Assembly: GCA_023426005.1 (NCBI GenBank)
Contig: JAFABO010000175.1
Location: forward strand, 1-46,479
Origin: Bacillota bacterium
GTDB taxonomy: Bacteria; Bacillota; Clostridia; Acetivibrionales; DSM-1351
DNA: 46,479 bases
Reading direction: 5' to 3'
Shown here: positions 6,301 to 13,382 of the stretch, in pieces
How the letters are laid out: each line of letters opens with the position of its first letter
Position numbering within the stretch: position 1 is the stretch's first letter
Notes under the pieces: model-generated
The model's database searches: none
What the model was told of the DNA's origin: nothing
Seen by the model: only the letters and a program-made list of their open reading frames with translations
Program-made: the position numbers and the translations under genes

Positions 6301-7178
6301 TCATAAACCAACTCCATAGCTTTCTTTTCAGGTGTACATTCGAGCAAATATACGGGTACCTGTTTTAAAATCATTTCCAGTACCGAATAGGCCTTTTCCA
6401 TAAGTTCTCTGTCGAAATAGGGCAGAAAGGCCCTTGGCATTAGACAGGGCAGAGCCTCAAGGGGGGATAATTCTGATATACTGTTTACAGGGGCCTGTTT
6501 CAAAACTACTATTGCCCTTACAGGCACCTGAAGGTTTGCAAATTTATCGGAGGACCCGCTCCACGGAGTCCCGCAAAGTGTGGGAACTCCATCAAAAAAC
6601 CGGACAGCCGGCGTGTCGTCATTGACAACAGTGACCTCATCCCCAAGGTACTTTTCCCATAAGCAGACATGTGTTGATTTCCCCGTCCCGGACGGTGCGG
6701 TAAATAAAAGCCCCCTGTCCCTCCAGGCTATTGATGAGGCATGTATAACTATTCCGTCCATGTTTATAAGCCTGTTTCTGAAAACTATACCCATGAGCAT
6801 GAAGGAATAATATTCCATCCAATCCCCTGTTTCTGCCGGATCCCCGGATTTATTGAACCTGATATTAAGGCACTTTATTATATTGCGGCTCCAATCCCTG
6901 TTTATATCTACATGGGCCATAATATCCCTGCCGGCAGTATCCATTCTGTATACATGAAAACCACCGTCATCATCTTTTTTCATCCATTTTACAAATTCAT
7001 CGATTACAAGCTGTCCTTCAGGCTTTTCAATATAATGGCATCTCCGGGTTTCAGCAAATAAATCTATGCGGTTGGGATTGTTATCTTCAAATACTTTTAA
7101 TCTGTTGTGAAGATATTTGTTGTCACTATGTATATCTAAATTTATACCTGCAATTTTATACGTATTGCCAATTTTCAT
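6285..7178 (-). CDS. HPr kinase-like P-loop protein of the RiPP cassette
   Basis: 297 residues. The C-terminal half has the HprK-like nucleotide site: APSGTGKSTHVCLW near residue 165, VVNDDTPAV, and GTPWSGSS. The N-terminal ~130 residues are not recognisable. Proteins of this type occur in lasso and other RiPP loci; in the paeninodin locus the homologue phosphorylates the precursor peptide. A peptide kinase is therefore the best guess here, with the Ser/Thr-rich cores as candidate substrates. It is unlikely to be the true HprK of carbon regulation, given its divergent N-terminus and neighbours. The ATG at 7178 follows GAGGGA, and a terminator-like hairpin (7209-7249) separates it from the precursor genes. 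Confidence 0.82.
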   Translation of the reverse strand: MKIGNTYKIAGINLDIHSDNKYLHNRLKVFEDNNPNRIDLFAETRRCHYIEKPEGQLVIDEFVKWMKKDDDGGFHVYRMDTAGRDIMAHVDINRDWSRNIIKCLNIRFNKSGDPAETGDWMEYYSFMLMGIVFRNRLINMDGIVIHASSIAWRDRGLLFTAPSGTGKSTHVCLWEKYLGDEVTVVNDDTPAVRFFDGVPTLCGTPWSGSSDKFANLQVPVRAIVVLKQAPVNSISELSPLEALPCLMPRAFLPYFDRELMEKAYSVLEMILKQVPVYLLECTPEKKAMELVYECVRH

Positions 7179-7208
7179 AATGTTCCCTCATTCTTATGGT
7201 TTATCTGC

Positions 7209-7249
7209 AAAAAAATGTGGAGGAGTGTCTCTTTTGAGACAGCCCTCCT
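7209..7249 (-). terminator. Terminator or attenuator between precursor genes and kinase gene
   Basis: On the minus strand the outer stem is AGGAG with CTCCT (7249-7245 with 7225-7221). The inner stem is GTCTC with GAGAC (7240-7236 with 7231-7227) and a 4-base loop. CCACA and seven U follow. It could give more precursor mRNA than kinase, peptidase and exporter mRNA. The 5 bases before the U-run make it imperfect. Confidence 0.6.
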
Positions 7250-7258
7250 AATGGTGCA

Positions 7259-7390
7259 TCAGGGGTGCAGACCGGACCATACGGGACTTGAACACTGTCC
7301 GGTTTCATAGCATTTGCTTCCCGGATTGGCCAAACGTTCTTCGGTATGGAGATCAAAAAACCTGATAACCGGTTTTTGGTAGCTTTTCAT
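7259..7390 (-). CDS. RiPP precursor peptide 1 (43 residues)
   Basis: It starts MKSYQKPVIRFFDLHTEERL at 7390, with GGAGGTGA 6 bases upstream. The 21-residue leader aligns without gaps with the other two precursors: Y4, K6, P7, E17, E18 and A21 are shared by all three, and R19-L20 with precursor 2. The predicted core is 22 residues: NPGSKCYETGQ then CSSPVWSGLHP, with two cysteines 7 residues apart and a C-terminal WSGLHP. The Y-x-K-P motif matches the YxxP element bound by lasso-type RRE proteins; a PqqD-like RRE is encoded 1.4 kb upstream. It lies 42 bases after precursor 2. The core structure and cleavage site are inferred. Confidence 0.82.
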   Translation of the reverse strand: MKSYQKPVIRFFDLHTEERLANPGSKCYETGQCSSPVWSGLHP

Positions 7391-7432
7391 TACTTCACCT
7401 CCATTTCATAAATGCTTGTATGTCACCGGCTG

Positions 7433-7603
7433 TCAGTTGGAGGAATTAAGCGCTACAAGATCGGTACGGTGCTCCCACTCTCCTGTTGCCGGGTTAAAAA
7501 CCCATCCCTCGTTGGTAGGGCAGCTGCCGGTGCAGCTGTTGGCCAATCTCTCCTCGATTTTATAACTAATGCACTCCAAAAAGGGCTTAACATATCTTCC
7601 CAT
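7433..7603 (-). CDS. RiPP precursor peptide 2 (56 residues)
   Basis: It starts MGRYVKPFLECISYKIEERL at 7603, with GGAGGTGA 5 bases upstream. The leader again runs 21 residues to A21. The predicted core is 35 residues: NSCTGSCPTNEGWVFNPATG, then EWEHRTDLVALNSSN. It has a CTGSC pair and two tryptophans, and is unlike the cores of precursors 1 and 3. The leader also has a Cys at position 11. It lies 85 bases after the radical SAM gene. Conservation of the leader with a divergent core, beside RRE and radical SAM genes, is the classic precursor pattern. Confidence 0.82.
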   Translation of the reverse strand: MGRYVKPFLECISYKIEERLANSCTGSCPTNEGWVFNPATGEWEHRTDLVALNSSN

Positions 7604-7651
7604 AACTTCACCTCCCGGGTATATTTTATTGGCTCATTCAACAACAAGCGG

Positions 7652-7672
7652 ACTGTAAGGTGCATCTTTACA
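7652..7672 (-). other. Small RNA hairpin before precursor 2
   Basis: CTGTAA and TTACAG form a 6-bp stem with a 9-base loop in the gap between the radical SAM gene and precursor 2. No U-run follows, so it is not a standard terminator. It may protect a processed precursor mRNA. Confidence 0.35.
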
Positions 7673-7688
7673 GCTAAATACTTCCTTA

Positions 7689-8828
7689 CTACCTTACAAG
7701 TCCGGTCTTCAGCCGCAGCCTGCTTCTGGCAGTATCGCACAGATAGGCCGCCGGCTTATCAAAGGAACCTGTCTCGGTCATCAACCTGGCAGGGCAGGAC
7801 ATGCAGTGCTCCCTTATACTGCACTGCTGGCATTCCTTGCAGGCCGGAACCTCCCTGCAGTCCTCTTTCAGCCTTTCCCAGGCCGCCGCAAAACCTCCTT
7901 CGGCTATCTTTTCACAGGGTATATCCAGCAGGCCGCAAGGCGTCAGATAACCCTTCCAGTTTATCCAGAAGCCGCATTTACCGGCCTGGCACTTAAATGC
8001 CGACTTTGCGGTTTCACCGTTGTTTTGTATGCCCTCATCCGCATTAACAGGCTCCCGCTTCGGGGCATCCGGGGCTGCCTCAATATTTGATCCAGGATTC
8101 TGTTGTTCTATTTCCAGTTCATATTGAGCAGCCTGCTCAGGAGTCAGTCTTGTTTCCAGCGGGTCATTGCCGCACCCCGGTCTTGCGGGTGATACATAGT
8201 TCACCACTCCAAGGCCGCTCCCGAAGCCTTCGGCAAGTGCCTTCAGCTGCCCGAATTCCCTGAAATTGTCCCGTGTGACCGTCGTTCTGACGCTCACAGT
8301 AATATTTTCCTTCCTTAATGCCTCTATCCCCCTTATGGCCTTTTCATACCCCTCCCTGTGCCCGGTTACTTTCTCATAGGTTTCGGGAGCTGCTCCGTAA
8401 ATGGACACACATACCTTTGACGGGGGAAGTCTCCCAAGCCATTTTGCCTTTTCAGCCGTTATTAGACTGGCATTGCTGTATACAGTTATATTAAAGCCCA
8501 TCCGGGAATATGCCTCATATATTTCCTGAAAATCGCTCCTTAAAAATACCTCCCCTCCCGTCAAAGTCAACAAAAATAATCCGGCATCCCTGGTTTGTTC
8601 ACCTATCCTTATCCACTCCCCGGCATTGAGCTCGGTTGCAAGTGCAGCCTTATTGTCCGGAGAGTGGCAGACATAACACATTTTGCAATTAAAATTGCAC
8701 CTGGATGTGAGTTCAAAAGCTCCGGAGACGGGTATCCCCTCTGCGGCTGCATTTATTGATATCCTATTGTTTATTTCAGCCCAACCGGCACACAATTTTT
8801 TCAGCCCCCAATTCAATTTATTAATCAA
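7689..8828 (-). CDS. Radical SAM/SPASM peptide-modifying enzyme (RiPP cassette)
   Basis: 379 residues. The radical SAM cluster motif is CNFNCKMC (Cx3Cx2C, near residue 43), followed by LTGGEVFL. The C-terminal SPASM region is cysteine-rich: CQAGKCG, GYLTPCG, DIPC, then CKECQQCSIREHCMSC and a final C near the end, enough for two auxiliary 4Fe-4S clusters. Residues ~245-275 form a Pro/Asn/Glu-rich linker. SPASM enzymes with an RRE partner install thioether or C-C crosslinks in RiPPs; which bond is made here cannot be told. The likely start is a TTG at 8828 that overlaps the PqqD stop, with AGGA 7 bases upstream, so the two genes look coupled. Confidence 0.9.
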   Translation of the reverse strand: MINKLNWGLKKLCAGWAEINNRISINAAAEGIPVSGAFELTSRCNFNCKMCYVCHSPDNKAALATELNAGEWIRIGEQTRDAGLFLLTLTGGEVFLRSDFQEIYEAYSRMGFNITVYSNASLITAEKAKWLGRLPPSKVCVSIYGAAPETYEKVTGHREGYEKAIRGIEALRKENITVSVRTTVTRDNFREFGQLKALAEGFGSGLGVVNYVSPARPGCGNDPLETRLTPEQAAQYELEIEQQNPGSNIEAAPDAPKREPVNADEGIQNNGETAKSAFKCQAGKCGFWINWKGYLTPCGLLDIPCEKIAEGGFAAAWERLKEDCREVPACKECQQCSIREHCMSCPARLMTETGSFDKPAAYLCDTARSRLRLKTGLVR

Positions 8829-9084
8829 TTAAATTCCTGAGTCTCATACTGTCTATAAATTCTTCTATATCCTTCCGGGCAGTCTCAGGATCAATGTCAT
8901 ATTCATTGACTATATGCCCGACAAGTTCGTCTTCTGACACTTCGGTCTCCATTTTGCTCCACAAAAGGGCTCCGCTTTCGCTTAAGGTTATAATTCCATT
9001 GAACTCAACCACTCTTTCCCCCAGAGGGACAACTACCGCCTGGCCTGCTATTTCACGCAGCATAAATCCGCTTTTTACCCTCAT
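8821..9084 (-). CDS. PqqD-like RiPP recognition element (RRE)
   Basis: 87 residues from the ATG at 9084 (MRVKSGFMLREIAG), the usual length and N-terminus of stand-alone PqqD/B1 proteins. A longer reading from 9186 runs through precursor 3 in another frame and is rejected. The winged-helix RRE pattern is clear: GFMLREIAGQAVVVPLG, FNGIITLSESGALLW, then a helical C-terminus ending with LID. The RRE binds the precursor leader and delivers it to the modifying enzyme. GAGG lies 11 bases before the start. It sits 67 bases after precursor 3 and overlaps the radical SAM gene. Confidence 0.92.
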   Translation of the reverse strand: MRVKSGFMLREIAGQAVVVPLGERVVEFNGIITLSESGALLWSKMETEVSEDELVGHIVNEYDIDPETARKDIEEFIDSMRLRNLID

Positions 9085-9151
9085 ACTCCATAACCTCACT
9101 TTGCTGAATTTTTTACTATCTTCTGTTTCCTCCGCCGAAGAAACCGCCAAG

Positions 9152-9316
9152 CTAATTGCCAAGTCCCCCCCAGAAGAAGCCTCCATGTGAATTTCCCCAA
9201 TTTAGAGGCGGCTTATAAAAGTCGCCCCCGTGTGAATCGCCAGATCCGGCACAAGCTATTCCCTCCTCGGTCCGGAGCTTAATAAATGCAAATACCGGTT
9301 TTACATAACTCTTCAT
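9152..9316 (-). CDS. RiPP precursor peptide 3, Gly/His/aromatic-rich core (54 residues)
   Basis: It starts MKSYVKPVFAFIKLRTEEGI at 9316 with GGAGG 6 bases upstream. The leader is collinear with precursors 1 and 2 (Y4, K6, P7, E17, E18, A21). The predicted core is 33 residues with one Cys, and contains a repeat: GDSHGGDF and GNSHGGFF, 16 residues apart, joined by YKPPLNW. It ends WGGLGN. The Gly-, His- and aromatic-rich core differs from the Cys-pair cores of precursors 1 and 2, so the products probably differ. It is the first gene after the nucleotidyltransferase (33 bases) and precedes the RRE. Confidence 0.85.
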   Translation of the reverse strand: MKSYVKPVFAFIKLRTEEGIACAGSGDSHGGDFYKPPLNWGNSHGGFFWGGLGN

Positions 9317-9349
9317 AACTACCTCCACATTTCCATACTAAATAAATTT

Positions 9350-10606
9350 TTACTTTAAATTGAGCCAGAGCAAAAGCTCATTTCTCTCCCGGGCTATCTC
9401 AGCCAGATCCTCATCCAGAAATATTTCTTTTTTTGTTTTAAAATCAAAATCCCTCCTCAGAAAGCCATAGGATATTCTTTGTATCCAGGCCAGGGGCAGG
9501 AGGTAGGGATATCCTTTCAAATAGGTATAATAGGGCCTTTTAGACAGCTTTATGCGGGATGGGAACAGAAGCCGGAACGCATTAACAGCCCTGTTTTTAT
9601 AATACTTCTCTTTCTTCCCGGTATTTTTGACGACTGTATTTACCGCAGCCCGGTTGATATCATATTGGCCAAATACACCACCTGCGAGGATATCCCTGAC
9701 AAAGCTGTCAATTTGTTTACATCCGGTCATATCATCGCACTTTAAAGCTTCAGGTATATCAATCCCGAAAAGGCGGCTGCAAACCTGGAAAACAGCCAGC
9801 AAAAATTGCTTTATGCCGTATTTTTCCGACTTGTTTAAAACCCCTTTCCAGTCTATCGCGGCTTTTTGGGCTTGATAAACCACAGCAAAATCACAGAGCT
9901 GTCTCAGCCCAAAACCTTTATATATCAAGTGGGTGGCCATATGTATACACATGTGCAGGATCTGCATATCCCATGAGAGTATATTTGCCTTTGAATTGCC
10001 CAGGGGTATTTCAAGCAGGTTTTCCCAGAGCTCCCGATGAAATAAATCGTTGTTTTTAATAAATTCATAGTCTGATAAAAGCCTGTGCAGCTCGATTGGC
10101 AAAGCATTCCTTTTGGCAAATTCCACATGTTTGGTATTTGCACTGTTTATGATCCTATAGCCTAACCTCAGCAATACTTCCGCAGCTTTTTGCAGGGCCT
10201 CCTCCTGCACCAGGATATCCACATCTCCCATAGTGCGCAATTCAGGGTCAGGATAGCAATTTTTTATAGCCATACCCTTCAACAGTATGGCTGTGATCCC
10301 AGCTTCGCCGAAAGCCCTGCACACCTCTCCGGTCCGCAGCTCATCAGCACAGGATTTTATTCCGTAGGCCATAGCTTCAATATGCCATTCCTCAAGGGTT
10401 TCCCGGTCGGGCCCTTTATCAGGCTCCAGCTCTTTCACAGCAGGATATACCAGGGTGTGAACCCCATGTGCCATTGCCGCATGGTAAACGGCATTCCAGT
10501 CGATGCAGCCCAAACCGTGCTTTTCCAGACAATCATCAACTTTAAATTTACTTCTGGTGAGGGCTGCTGAAAGCAGCTCAATTAAGATTTTGTGATTTAC
10601 CTCCAC
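9350..10606 (-). CDS. Nucleotidyltransferase-family protein (PF14907 type)
   Basis: 418 residues from a GTG at 10606, which has GAGGAGG 7 bases upstream; the longer reading from 10672 overlaps the upstream glycosyltransferase by 95 bases and is less likely. The polymerase-beta-like site is visible: ILLKGMAIKN then RTMGDVDILV (near residue 150), with a following helix typical of this family. The rest is helical, with HMCIHMATHLI and a basic C-terminus. Such proteins recur in lasso-peptide and related loci and in polysaccharide loci, without a settled reaction. It could add a nucleotide or phosphate group to a peptide or glycan. It heads the RiPP cassette and overlaps the GT4 gene by 29 bases. 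Confidence 0.82.
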   Translation of the reverse strand: MEVNHKILIELLSAALTRSKFKVDDCLEKHGLGCIDWNAVYHAAMAHGVHTLVYPAVKELEPDKGPDRETLEEWHIEAMAYGIKSCADELRTGEVCRAFGEAGITAILLKGMAIKNCYPDPELRTMGDVDILVQEEALQKAAEVLLRLGYRIINSANTKHVEFAKRNALPIELHRLLSDYEFIKNNDLFHRELWENLLEIPLGNSKANILSWDMQILHMCIHMATHLIYKGFGLRQLCDFAVVYQAQKAAIDWKGVLNKSEKYGIKQFLLAVFQVCSRLFGIDIPEALKCDDMTGCKQIDSFVRDILAGGVFGQYDINRAAVNTVVKNTGKKEKYYKNRAVNAFRLLFPSRIKLSKRPYYTYLKGYPYLLPLAWIQRISYGFLRRDFDFKTKKEIFLDEDLAEIARERNELLLWLNLK

Positions 10607-11744
10607 TCTGTAACCTCCTCTCTGCTTTTTTGCCGCTTTTCCCCAGGCTTTTATAAATATTCTTTGTTTCAACAGCTATCCTGTCCCAGTTGTATTTATG
10701 CAGGATGTAGGCAGATGCCCTTTTCCTGACATTTTCCACTTTGTTTTTATCCTTTATGAGCAGGTCAATTTTATTTGAGAGATCTTCAACATTGGATTTC
10801 TCAAAACTGTACCCCATTGTCCCTATCACATCGGTATTTTCCGCAATACTGCTGACAAGGCAGCAGCAGCCGTAGCTCATTGCCTCCAAAAGACTGATGG
10901 AGAGCCCTTCCACATCCGAGGGCAGCACATAAAAATAAGCGTTGCTGTATAGCTCGGCCAATTCCCTGTCTCTTACAAAACCCGTAAATATTATATTCTC
11001 GCTATCCCAGCTCAACTCCCTCAGCCGCCGGCCATAATCACTGCTGTGGCTCAAGCCTCCCGCTATGACCAGCTTCTTATCGGTACCCACCCTTTTGTAG
11101 GCTTCTATCAGGTAATGGGCACCCTTTTCGGGAACTATTCTGGCAAGGAATAAAATATAGCCATTATAATCCAACCCGTACTTTTCTTTTATTATCAGAG
11201 GCTTGAGCATATCGGGCCGTTCGACCCCGTTAGGGATATACACCGCATCCTTCCCGTATTTTTCCTTATAATACTCAACCAGGTTTTTGGAAACGCTGAT
11301 CAGTTTATGTGAAAATTTGGCTGCTGCATATTCTCCGAATTTCAGATAGGCCGAAGCAAGCCTGCCCCATTTCCCCCTCTGCCAGTCCAAACCATGTACG
11401 GTGCAGACAACCTTTTTGCCGAAAATCCTCGGAAGGAATGATAGCGTCGAAGGGCCCAAAGCGTGGTAATGAAATATGTCACAGCCCGATAATAATGCGT
11501 GGATGGTAGCTGTAAATGCATGGGTAACAGCATCCAGGTGCTTTGTATTTATATATGGTGTATATTTCAATGCTGTTCCGCAGTATTTTTTGTTATCTGC
11601 CTCTATATCACAGTAGTTCTTCCTGCAGTATACCTCTACCTCATAACCCAGGCAGACCAGCCTTTTAGAGATTTCTTCAACATGGATCTCTATTCCGCCG
11701 GCTCTCGACGGAATCCCCTTCTGTCCTATCATTGCTATTTTCAT
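10578..11744 (-). CDS. Glycosyltransferase family 4 (GT-B)
   Basis: 388 residues. The N-terminal domain opens MKIAMIGQKGIPSRAGGIE, an acceptor-side glycine-rich loop like that of the DUF1972 rhamnosyltransferase subgroup. The C-terminal domain has FLARIVPEKGAHYL and the donor-site EX7E block DVEGLSISLLEAMSYG (near residue 285). It retains the sugar configuration on transfer to the lipid-linked repeat unit. The donor and acceptor are unknown. It follows the flippase gene by 58 bases and is the last polysaccharide gene before the RiPP cassette. Confidence 0.9.
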   Translation of the reverse strand: MKIAMIGQKGIPSRAGGIEIHVEEISKRLVCLGYEVEVYCRKNYCDIEADNKKYCGTALKYTPYINTKHLDAVTHAFTATIHALLSGCDIFHYHALGPSTLSFLPRIFGKKVVCTVHGLDWQRGKWGRLASAYLKFGEYAAAKFSHKLISVSKNLVEYYKEKYGKDAVYIPNGVERPDMLKPLIIKEKYGLDYNGYILFLARIVPEKGAHYLIEAYKRVGTDKKLVIAGGLSHSSDYGRRLRELSWDSENIIFTGFVRDRELAELYSNAYFYVLPSDVEGLSISLLEAMSYGCCCLVSSIAENTDVIGTMGYSFEKSNVEDLSNKIDLLIKDKNKVENVRKRASAYILHKYNWDRIAVETKNIYKSLGKSGKKAERRLQSGGKSQNLN

Positions 11745-11802
11745 TTTTTTGATCTCCCTCTGCTCCTGCTGTTTGTTATAAATTTCTGCTATCTCTTCTG
11801 AA

Positions 11803-13314
11803 TCAGTTCAGCCGCAGCTTTCTAATTTTTTTGACAATCCTGCTTATATAGTTTTGTTTTATATAGCTGAATTCGGCTGTTTTTCTTAAAAAGGTATAGA
11901 ACAAAACGTTCGGAACCAGACCGCAAACCAATACCTTTACAATAAATCCTGCCAGAGTGACTTCTGTTATCCATTTTGTAAGAATATATACCGCCGCCCC
12001 CGAGACAGCCATGCTCAAGAGGTATATAAGCTGCTTTTTAAAATAATCTGCGGATCTCTTTTTAAAATAAATTTTATACAGCATCAGCGGCTCATACCAG
12101 AAGTTGGTGCACAGCCTGGATACAGGCGCGGACAGCAGTATTCCGCCCAGGCCTGCCAGCCTGCCCAGTATTACCGATATTATTATGTTTAATACCGCTG
12201 TTATCATGAACACATATTTCGTGTGTTTAAACAGCCCCACACTGTCCCTGAATATCCAGACGGGATTGATTATGCCCATTATATAGAAATTAAGTATTAT
12301 GGCCCCCACCGTTAGCCTGTCGAGTATGTATCCACTGCCTATCCACACCGTAATGAAATCGTTAAACAGTACGAAAAGTGCAATTGCGGCAAAGCCGGTT
12401 ATCCAGAAGGCAATGAAATTTAGGACATTGAAAATACTGCACTTATGTTCAGGCTCCGCAGATATATTCAGGTTTCCTATGCTGGCATTCATTGAGGAAA
12501 ATATTATATTGATAAACAATAGCAGTGCGGTGATATACATAGCGTAGTTTGAGTAATATCCCACCCAAACTGTGCCTATCATTATGGAAATCATTATATT
12601 GGTCGAATTGTTCAGCAGCACTCCGCCCAGCTTATAGAGAAAAAGGGATTTGATATTATCGAAAATGACCCGCCTTTCATTTTTATCGAGAATATCCCTG
12701 TTTGTAATATATGGATACAGCTTTACCGCCTTCCTGGAAAGAAAGTAATTATTGCCAAGGGTGCACAGTATCTGCGCCGCCAAATAATATAGAAAGCTGC
12801 GGGTGGCAACAAGCAATGCCGATTGCAGGATGAACTGCACTGCGTAAAAAGCAAAATAATAAATCTTTGTAATATACATTTTCTGATCGGCATTCACAAT
12901 TGATGCCCTGTAGGAGAATAAATACGAGAAAACCGTATTACATAAATATAGAACATAATATATAGTTATATCAGCTATTGCCTTTTGGGTATTGACCAAT
13001 AAGGGCAGGAAGGGCACCAGTAAAAGCCCGGCAGCGGCAACCACCCCCGCGACAATGAGATACAGCTTCCTGTAATATTGCATTATGGCCGCAACCTTTG
13101 ACCTGTCCTCCCGGCTTAAGGGCTTGTAGAGCGCATACATTATGGCGTTCCCGATACCCAGCTCGGCCAGTGAGAGCACAGTTAATATATTGTTGAACAG
13201 TCCGTTTATTCCAAGGTATTCCACTCCCATGGTCTTGATGAATATTGTCCTTGAAATAAAATTGAGAAGGGTTATCAATACCTGATTGGCAACTCCCACT
13301 GAGATATTCCTCAT
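11803..13314 (-). CDS. Wzx-like oligosaccharide flippase
   Basis: 503 residues with 12 or more hydrophobic segments from end to end. The N-terminus MRNISVGVANQVLITLLNFI followed by GVEYLGINGLFNNILTVLSLAELG is typical of MATE-fold polysaccharide flippases. It moves lipid-linked repeat units across the membrane for polymerisation. The start is not secure: no good ribosome site precedes the ATG at 13314 (GGGGAG is 18 bases away), and the frame is open upstream without a standard start codon. The length fits the family. Confidence 0.88.
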   Translation of the reverse strand: MRNISVGVANQVLITLLNFISRTIFIKTMGVEYLGINGLFNNILTVLSLAELGIGNAIMYALYKPLSREDRSKVAAIMQYYRKLYLIVAGVVAAAGLLLVPFLPLLVNTQKAIADITIYYVLYLCNTVFSYLFSYRASIVNADQKMYITKIYYFAFYAVQFILQSALLVATRSFLYYLAAQILCTLGNNYFLSRKAVKLYPYITNRDILDKNERRVIFDNIKSLFLYKLGGVLLNNSTNIMISIMIGTVWVGYYSNYAMYITALLLFINIIFSSMNASIGNLNISAEPEHKCSIFNVLNFIAFWITGFAAIALFVLFNDFITVWIGSGYILDRLTVGAIILNFYIMGIINPVWIFRDSVGLFKHTKYVFMITAVLNIIISVILGRLAGLGGILLSAPVSRLCTNFWYEPLMLYKIYFKKRSADYFKKQLIYLLSMAVSGAAVYILTKWITEVTLAGFIVKVLVCGLVPNVLFYTFLRKTAEFSYIKQNYISRIVKKIRKLRLN

Positions 13315-13382
13315 TGATTTAAAGGTTCTTGTCTCCCCGGAAATATTGCTGCCGTATTTTTTCTTATACCGGATAAAGCTGT

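Noticed and set aside
6285..7178. True HPr kinase/phosphorylase (hprK)
   Set aside because: The N-terminal half does not match, and the neighbours are RiPP genes, not those of carbon regulation.
9085..9186. Longer N-terminus for the PqqD-like protein
   Set aside because: It runs out of frame through the precursor 3 gene, and the family starts at the MRVKSGFML position, with a ribosome site just upstream.
4100..10606. Ordinary lasso-peptide cluster
   Set aside because: No B2 protease or asparagine-synthetase-like cyclase gene is present, and a SPASM radical SAM enzyme is.
10607..10672. Longer N-terminus for the nucleotidyltransferase
   Set aside because: It overlaps the glycosyltransferase gene further, and the GTG at 10606 has a near-perfect ribosome site.
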